Positions 6,984 through 11,117 of a stretch of 11,117 bases of DNA are shown in pieces. Position 1 is the first letter of the stretch. The number at the start of each line of letters is the position of its first letter. The translations under genes and the position numbers were made by a program. The notes below the pieces were generated by a model. That model searched no databases and had not been told where the DNA came from. It worked only from the letters and a program-made list of their open reading frames with translations. Location of the stretch: assembly GCA_964528035.1 (NCBI GenBank), contig CAZGQY010000141.1, positions 1-11,117 on the forward strand, in the 5' to 3' direction. Source of the DNA: CAZGQY01 sp964528035 (GTDB taxonomy: Bacteria > Pseudomonadota > Gammaproteobacteria > Methylococcales > UBA1147).

Positions 6984-7924
6984 TAAAGTCGAATACTCAA
7001 CACTCTAAAAAAGGATTATGGCGCTCATTTTTTCATCACGACCGCGTACCTATAGGTGCACGAATTCTCATGTATCACCGGGTTGTCGATAACAATATGC
7101 CCGAGAATTTACGTAATCTACTAAGTGGCGCGGTCACTTGCTCCGCATTTGCAAACCAACTGGATTTTATTCAAAAGACTTATACTCTCGTCAGTTTGGA
7201 TACTTTAATTTCTCAACCAAATTCATTGGATAATATGGCGGCGATCACCTTCGACGACGGTTATGCGGATAATTATGTCAATGCCCTGCCAATCCTCAAA
7301 GCAAAAGGTATCCCGGCGACCCTCTTCATGGTTGCCGGTTTTATAGAGTCTGGTAAGCAAGCCTGGCGCGACCGGCTCGCTCGTAAAATTGTATCTAACG
7401 GTTCAAACCCGATACGGCTTGATACCGGTTCCAGCGCCCAACAATTTCCATTCGAAGGGAATTACAAGGCACAGATGAAGCTGGCTGATACATGGTTAAG
7501 AAATCAATGTGTACCGCTTAGGGAATCCGCACTGGCCGACCAGCCAGACCAGCAGGAAGATCGTTTTTTAGATGTTCATGAACTGCTGCAACTTGAGCAA
7601 AGTGGAATTAAAATTCAGTCGCATACATTGACTCACCCGCACTTGACAGATCTTAATGAAAACCAGCTCGATCTGGAATTGCGTCGCTCTAAAGAGATAC
7701 TTGAGCAAACCTTAGACAGTCCGGTTAATCAACTGGCGTATCCCTACGGCGATTTCAATTCACGCGTTCAAAATTTGGCTAAAAAACTCGGTTACCAAAC
7801 AGCGTTTTCTGCAAACAGGGGTGTCTATACTCAGCAAAGCGATGTCTACGCGATACCTCGAATCGGTGCTCGCGAATCATTAAAACGATTTAAAAGCAGA
7901 TTGGGCAAAAATTATTCCCTATGA
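6974..7924 (+). CDS. Polysaccharide deacetylase (NodB/CE4 fold)
   Basis: This 316-aa protein has the NodB homology domain of carbohydrate esterase family 4, metal-dependent enzymes that remove N- or O-acetyl groups from glycans. The domain opens with ILMYHRV (31-37). TFDDGYADN (92-100) gives the catalytic base and metal aspartates D94 and D95, SHTLTHPHL (216-224) gives the metal histidines H217 and H221, and LAYPYGDF (254-261) is the usual substrate-side motif. About 100 residues between the first two motifs hold a variable insert. There is no signal peptide or TM helix, so it probably acts in the cytoplasm on a lipid-linked or nucleotide sugar intermediate, as inferred from related exopolysaccharide-cluster proteins. 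The start is TTG. The 3' end overlaps the GNAT-like gene by ATGA, indicating coupling. The substrate is unknown. Confidence 0.88.
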   Translation: MELIKSNTQHSKKGLWRSFFHHDRVPIGARILMYHRVVDNNMPENLRNLLSGAVTCSAFANQLDFIQKTYTLVSLDTLISQPNSLDNMAAITFDDGYADNYVNALPILKAKGIPATLFMVAGFIESGKQAWRDRLARKIVSNGSNPIRLDTGSSAQQFPFEGNYKAQMKLADTWLRNQCVPLRESALADQPDQQEDRFLDVHELLQLEQSGIKIQSHTLTHPHLTDLNENQLDLELRRSKEILEQTLDSPVNQLAYPYGDFNSRVQNLAKKLGYQTAFSANRGVYTQQSDVYAIPRIGARESLKRFKSRLGKNYSL

Positions 7925-8994
7925 TTAATCTGAGAACAGCAAACGATGCCGATAAAGAAAAAATTCTCCAACTATTCAAAGCCACTTTTGGTTTTCGCAG
8001 CGCCACACGCGCTGAATCAATCTGGCATTGGCGATGGTCGCTTGATCCTCGCCTGGAACACCCTGGTTATCGCGGTATCGTCGCGGAATGGCAGGATAGA
8101 ATTATAGCCAATGCTGCGTTTATTCCGGCCTGTTTATATTTGCAGGGAAAACCCGTTTCTGCTTCATGGGCTGTAGACGTCGCAGTTAACTCGAAAGATT
8201 ACCGACAAGCACTGCGCGACCAACGAAAACGAGATAGAGCAGCGGGTAATAAATACCAACGCCCCGATTTTCTGCAAGATGGTCTTGCCGCTACACTCAT
8301 GCAACACCCTTCTGTCGACCACACAATACTTACTAAACACGTATCCAAACAAATGGTTGCTGTGCTATTAAAGATCAACTTCCATGAAATCGTTAGCAGT
8401 GGCAATCAAACGCGTACCGTTTCCTATACACCGAAGTTGAAAAAATCTCTTGGTAAATTTCTGGCTCCGCTTGTCGCCTGGTATCCAAACAAAAGATTAA
8501 TGCAATTGCCTATTGTCAATTCAAAAATAGAACTACTTGATGGCGAATTCGACCGGCGTTTCGATACGCTGTGGAATAGTGCCTTTCCCGATTATTCTGC
8601 GATCTGCTTAAGAGATTCCGCAACATTGAACTGGCGTTACTTTCAACACCCAATCCATCACTACACCACATTAACCTTAATAAAGGGAAAAGAATTGCGT
8701 GGTTATGTTGTCGTAATGATGAGAATAAAATCTGGCATCCCGCAAGGAAAAATTATCGATTTACTGACACATTCTAACGACCAATTTGCAGTCGACCAAT
8801 TGATGGTCGCAGCGATTTCGTATTTACGGTCTCAGGGTGCCGGGATTGTTGACTGCCATGCGACTCATGCTAATGTAATCAAGTCGCTTCAGTCTCTGGG
8901 CTTCTCAAATCGACATAAGCCACATCCGTTAATTATCAGAAGTCTGGATCATTCAGGCTTATTCGTCATGGAAGGTGACGGTGATGGTGGTTAA
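7921..8994 (+). CDS. GNAT-like N-acyltransferase, glycan-associated
   Basis: The 357-residue product begins with a GNAT-type first strand and helix (MINLRTANDADKEKILQLF), continues with WHWRWSLDP (35-43) and a strand-rich part (IVAEWQDRIIANAAFIP), and carries the second-half motif LRDSATLNWRYFQHP (230-244). That WRY-x-x-HP pattern is typical of large, two-lobe GNAT or FemAB-related proteins encoded beside polysaccharide-biosynthesis genes. The C-terminal lobe ends with an acetyltransferase-like helix and strand (VIKSLQSLGFSNR). The expected role is acylation of a sugar amine, which would pair logically with the upstream deacetylase exposing such amines; this is inference. The ATG overlaps the deacetylase stop (ATGA, 7921-7924) with no SD of its own. 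A basic insert (RDQRKRDRAAGNKYQR, about 99-114) interrupts the first lobe. Confidence 0.75.
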   Translation: MINLRTANDADKEKILQLFKATFGFRSATRAESIWHWRWSLDPRLEHPGYRGIVAEWQDRIIANAAFIPACLYLQGKPVSASWAVDVAVNSKDYRQALRDQRKRDRAAGNKYQRPDFLQDGLAATLMQHPSVDHTILTKHVSKQMVAVLLKINFHEIVSSGNQTRTVSYTPKLKKSLGKFLAPLVAWYPNKRLMQLPIVNSKIELLDGEFDRRFDTLWNSAFPDYSAICLRDSATLNWRYFQHPIHHYTTLTLIKGKELRGYVVVMMRIKSGIPQGKIIDLLTHSNDQFAVDQLMVAAISYLRSQGAGIVDCHATHANVIKSLQSLGFSNRHKPHPLIIRSLDHSGLFVMEGDGDGG

Positions 8995-9073
8995 TGGAAG
9001 CGCTAAGCGTACCAGGAGCACTCTTCTTAATCATTCGTTGAGCAATACATTAAATCAAGGGGTGCTTCCATCA

Positions 9074-9775
9074 TTAGATGGCCGGATCGAATTCCGAGAA
9101 ATTATGTCCGTCACGAATCGCATAAATAACAGTATTACTGCTGCCGTCCTCATTTTCAGATTGGTGCGAGGTTAGCTTTGAAAAGCTTTCAGAAACACCC
9201 ATAGGAAATCCAAGAGCAAAACGTTCCGCGCTTTCGTTGTCGTCGTGTTCCACTTCGATTCGGCATAAGGTCGCACGGCATTCCATATCAATCATCGATG
9301 TATTTGCAAATTCATCAGTCTCAAGAACCTGATAAATACTGGCACTCGATTGCGATGCCCAGGCTGGGTCAATAATTTCCGACATAAAACCGGAATCAAT
9401 CCATTCCACTCGATCCTGGTGGTACTGTTCATCTTCTTCAAGCTGCGCAATAATCTCTTCTTCGCCAGATAATTGCTGTTCTTCTTCATCGTAATCAACA
9501 TTATCAGTGTCTTTTTGCTGTCGCAGCTCTATCATCGCCTGCTTCAAGGTCACCATTTCTTTACTGAGCTGGGTCAGCGCCTGGCTCAGTGCTTCTATAT
9601 CGCCGGGGTTAACATTGTTTGGCGCGGGTGAAATCACTTTGACGTGACTCTGAGACCGTGTTGTTTGTTGCGCCTTCACTGCAGAAATATTATCTCCCTC
9701 GGCAAGCCAATGATGGCCAATCCAGAATACAATCGCCACTACGGGTATCACCAGGTACTTAAAAATGTCTTTCAT
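9074..9775 (-). CDS. Membrane-anchored coiled-coil protein, unknown function
   Basis: No named family is recognised for this 233-aa protein. A single N-terminal hydrophobic segment (about 7-24, after a short MKDIFK lead) predicts a signal anchor with the rest in the periplasm. Residues 58-88 have heptad-like spacing (IEALSQALTQLSKEMVTLKQAM), suggesting a coiled coil that oligomerises. Residues 90-120 are highly acidic. The C-terminal domain has WASQSSASIYQVL and then ECRATLCRIEVEHDD (165-179), with two cysteines five apart (C166, C171) that could form a disulfide. This CRxTxCR pattern recurs, from memory, in uncharacterised proteobacterial envelope proteins. The ATG at 9775 has AAGG 9 nt upstream. 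It faces the GNAT-like gene with a 79-bp gap and shares its strand with the secreted protein gene 208 bp upstream. No function is assigned. Confidence 0.75.
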   Translation of the reverse strand: MKDIFKYLVIPVVAIVFWIGHHWLAEGDNISAVKAQQTTRSQSHVKVISPAPNNVNPGDIEALSQALTQLSKEMVTLKQAMIELRQQKDTDNVDYDEEEQQLSGEEEIIAQLEEDEQYHQDRVEWIDSGFMSEIIDPAWASQSSASIYQVLETDEFANTSMIDMECRATLCRIEVEHDDNESAERFALGFPMGVSESFSKLTSHQSENEDGSSNTVIYAIRDGHNFSEFDPAI

Positions 9776-9802
9776 GCTTCTACACCTTGTTTGCTTATTT
9801 CT

Positions 9803-9832
9803 GTCAGTGAGGTCAGTGAAATATGTCAGTCA
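9803..9832 (+). repeat. Three GTCAGTSA direct repeats upstream of the anchor protein
   Basis: GTCAGTGA (9803-9810), GTCAGTGA (9812-9819) and GTCAGTCA (9825-9832) stand in tandem 28-57 bp upstream of the minus-strand ATG at 9775. Seen on the coding strand they read T(C/G)ACTGAC. The position suits an operator, but no regulator is known and chance is possible. Confidence 0.35.
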
Positions 9833-9983
9833 TTGATTGTCTGCAAAGCCTGGAATGCTCCCTGTCCGATCGGCTGCAACTACCCTGCAGCAGCAATCCA
9901 AACAATCAACAACCGACACACTCCCTGAATATTTACGTTTGTCCTTTCCAGACACCGGATTTAACAGTGTCTCCCAAACTGGT

Positions 9984-10451
9984 TTATGTTGGGCTGTATT
10001 CGTTAACCGTATATGAGTTTATCTGTCCATTCGGCTGAAGCAGACAGTACATTGCATAGGGGCCGCGCACACTGCTTTTATTGATATTCTTGAAATAACG
10101 AGCTGTACCCGTGAAATTCAGACTCTGACTATCGGCGAAAGCACCCCTCGCCGAACGACTCTGAATCGTGCATCGAGTCCCCGGAGTCGCGTATACATAA
10201 GCTCCACGAAATCCATTTTTATTTCGAGTTCGATCTCTAAGCATCGGGCAGGACACATAAACAGCTCCGGCACTGGTGTTTCTAGCGGATGTCACACCAT
10301 TTGTAGAAATCGAGCCTTTTTGACTTCCAAAATACGCCTCGCAAGTCGAGCCGGGCAATGTTTTGGATTCCGCCATAACCTGCGGTGACAGTATACTGCC
10401 CATTAAAGTGATCATCGTCAGTGAAATTGAAGCTGTAAAATTTTTCATCAT
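9984..10451 (-). CDS. Small secreted four-cysteine protein, unknown function
   Basis: This 155-aa protein has a clear Sec signal peptide: MMKNF, a hydrophobic core SISLTMITLMGSIL, then QVMA-ES, with cleavage expected after A27. The mature part of about 128 residues has four cysteines (C37, C68, C94, C136), enough for two disulfides. It has a beta-rich pattern with VSCPMLRDRT (66-75), an AYVYATPG strand (84-91), a CTIQSRSARG strand and a closing GPYAMYCLLQPNGQINSYTV segment. From memory, similar small secreted proteins (VxCPxxRD ... C ... GPYAxxCxLPxxxxIxSY) are common in gammaproteobacteria and myxobacteria without assigned function. AGGAG (10456-10460) is 4 nt before the first ATG and 7 nt before the second (10448), so the second may be the real start. 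A role in the envelope or outside the cell is inferred. Confidence 0.85.
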   Translation of the reverse strand: MMKNFTASISLTMITLMGSILSPQVMAESKTLPGSTCEAYFGSQKGSISTNGVTSARNTSAGAVYVSCPMLRDRTRNKNGFRGAYVYATPGTRCTIQSRSARGAFADSQSLNFTGTARYFKNINKSSVRGPYAMYCLLQPNGQINSYTVNEYSPT

Positions 10452-11117
10452 TTATCTCCTGTTGGACTATTCAATGTATTGTTTATCGAGAGAATCAAAA
10501 GCTGTCGTTAAACGTTGAACACAGTCTACGGCACACAAATATATGACGATGCGAAATATGCACGAAAATTTTTTGGATTATTACCATTCATGAATTTAAT
10601 GCTAAGTGGTTACTATTAAACACGAACAACCTGGACAATTGTGAACATATCAACCCAATAGACAAAATTACTGGACTACAGAATTTTTCAATAACTCTGT
10701 ATTAAAGAATAGTGTGTAAGTTTTTAGTGCTTTAGGGTTTCTTCAGCGAATGTTGCAGCGACACTTATAGAGTATATATTTTGTGCGACTCTAAAAGCTA
10801 TGCAGGCTGGTTTGATACAGGAATAAAATCAGTACAGTACTCCTGACCACTGAATAACAACAGCGGCCCGGTCGACTACTCACCTGCCAGAGTGATTCCA
10901 GAAAAATTTGGTAACAGAGTTAAATACAGGCTTAATAGATAACTTTTTGCACTATTCCGCGTAATTTTTTAGAGGATATACGCCATTGATTGTTTGGGAT
11001 TATGCAACACATGGACACGTTGCAGCAAAGCCTACATGGACTATTTACACGTCCTGAACAATTACTAGTACTCCGTCACACTTGTATTGACGATTATTTA
11101 AAGTAATATATTAAGTT
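10452..11117. other. AT-rich stretch without a convincing gene
   Basis: This 666-bp stretch at the right edge holds no ORF with recognisable protein features. The part next to 10451 should carry the promoter of the secreted-protein gene, but I see no clean -35/-10 pair. A 34-codon ORF at 11002-11106 starts MQHMDTLQQSLHG with only GGGA 2-3 nt ahead. A good SD-like AGAGGA at 10971-10976 precedes TTG at 10986 and an ATT, but both frames close within 30 codons. A 6-bp inverted repeat TGCAAC/GTTGCA lies at 11003-11024. A degraded gene or unrecognised small RNA cannot be excluded. Confidence 0.5.

Noticed and set aside
8994..9070. TGGAAGC / GCTTCCA inverted repeat between convergent genes
   Set aside because: The 7-bp arms are separated by about 63 nt and no U tract follows; a terminator role is not supported.
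8975..9175. 66-codon ORF overlapping the end of the GNAT-like gene
   Set aside because: Its second half is antisense to the anchor-protein gene and the first half is an alternative frame of the GNAT-like gene; no SD or domain.
9950..9980. AGACAC / GTGTCT hairpin downstream of the secreted-protein gene
   Set aside because: There is only a 6-bp stem with an 11-nt loop and no U tract on the relevant strand; not counted as a terminator.
9823..10038. 71-codon plus-strand ORF
   Set aside because: It overlaps the end of the secreted-protein gene antisense, with no domain or signal; the intergenic part looks non-coding.
11002..11106. 34-codon ORF at the right end
   Set aside because: It has no proper Shine-Dalgarno spacing, no recognisable sequence features and lies in an AT-rich gene-free stretch; noted only inside the region entry.

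Overview
The window looks like chromosome of a low-GC gammaproteobacterium, probably marine or free-living. The support is a YaiL/DUF2058 protein, a soluble RnfB-type ferredoxin, a family-6 type DNA glycosylase and a dispersed long-hairpin repeat. No rRNA, tRNA, CRISPR array, transposase or phage gene is visible. I cannot name a genus from sequence alone.

Left part (1-4788): a flavin-dependent halogenase-like monooxygenase (minus strand) lies between two same-orientation copies of a 160-bp terminally inverted, hairpin-forming repeat (63-222 and 2244-2403). Past the second repeat, divergent from the halogenase, is a 12-TM MMPL/RND-like exporter of the COG4258 type. Both protein types are known from aryl-polyene/xanthomonadin-like and dialkylresorcinol pigment clusters. 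No ketosynthase, carrier protein, dehydratase or flavin reductase is present here, so this is either the edge of such a cluster or a detached tailoring and export pair.

Middle part (4763-6841): a minus-strand pair encodes a short Phd/YefM-like protein without a toxin partner, downstream of a soluble RnfB-like protein with three Fe-S sites. Divergent from it is yaiL, followed 37 bp later by a hypoxanthine-DNA-glycosylase-like UDG-superfamily gene.

Right part (6842-11117): a polysaccharide deacetylase with a TTG start and strong SD, preceded by a possible 29-codon leader ORF, overlaps by ATGA a GNAT-like acyltransferase, which suggests a two-gene glycan-modification unit. Facing it on the minus strand are a membrane-anchored coiled-coil protein with an ECRATLCR motif and a small secreted four-cysteine protein, both of unknown function. 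The last 0.67 kb (10452-11117) is AT-rich and has no convincing gene.

The observations most worth a second look are the halogenase-like gene bracketed by hairpin repeats next to the exporter, the toxin-less Phd-like protein behind the Fe-S protein gene, and the leader-ORF arrangement ahead of the deacetylase.
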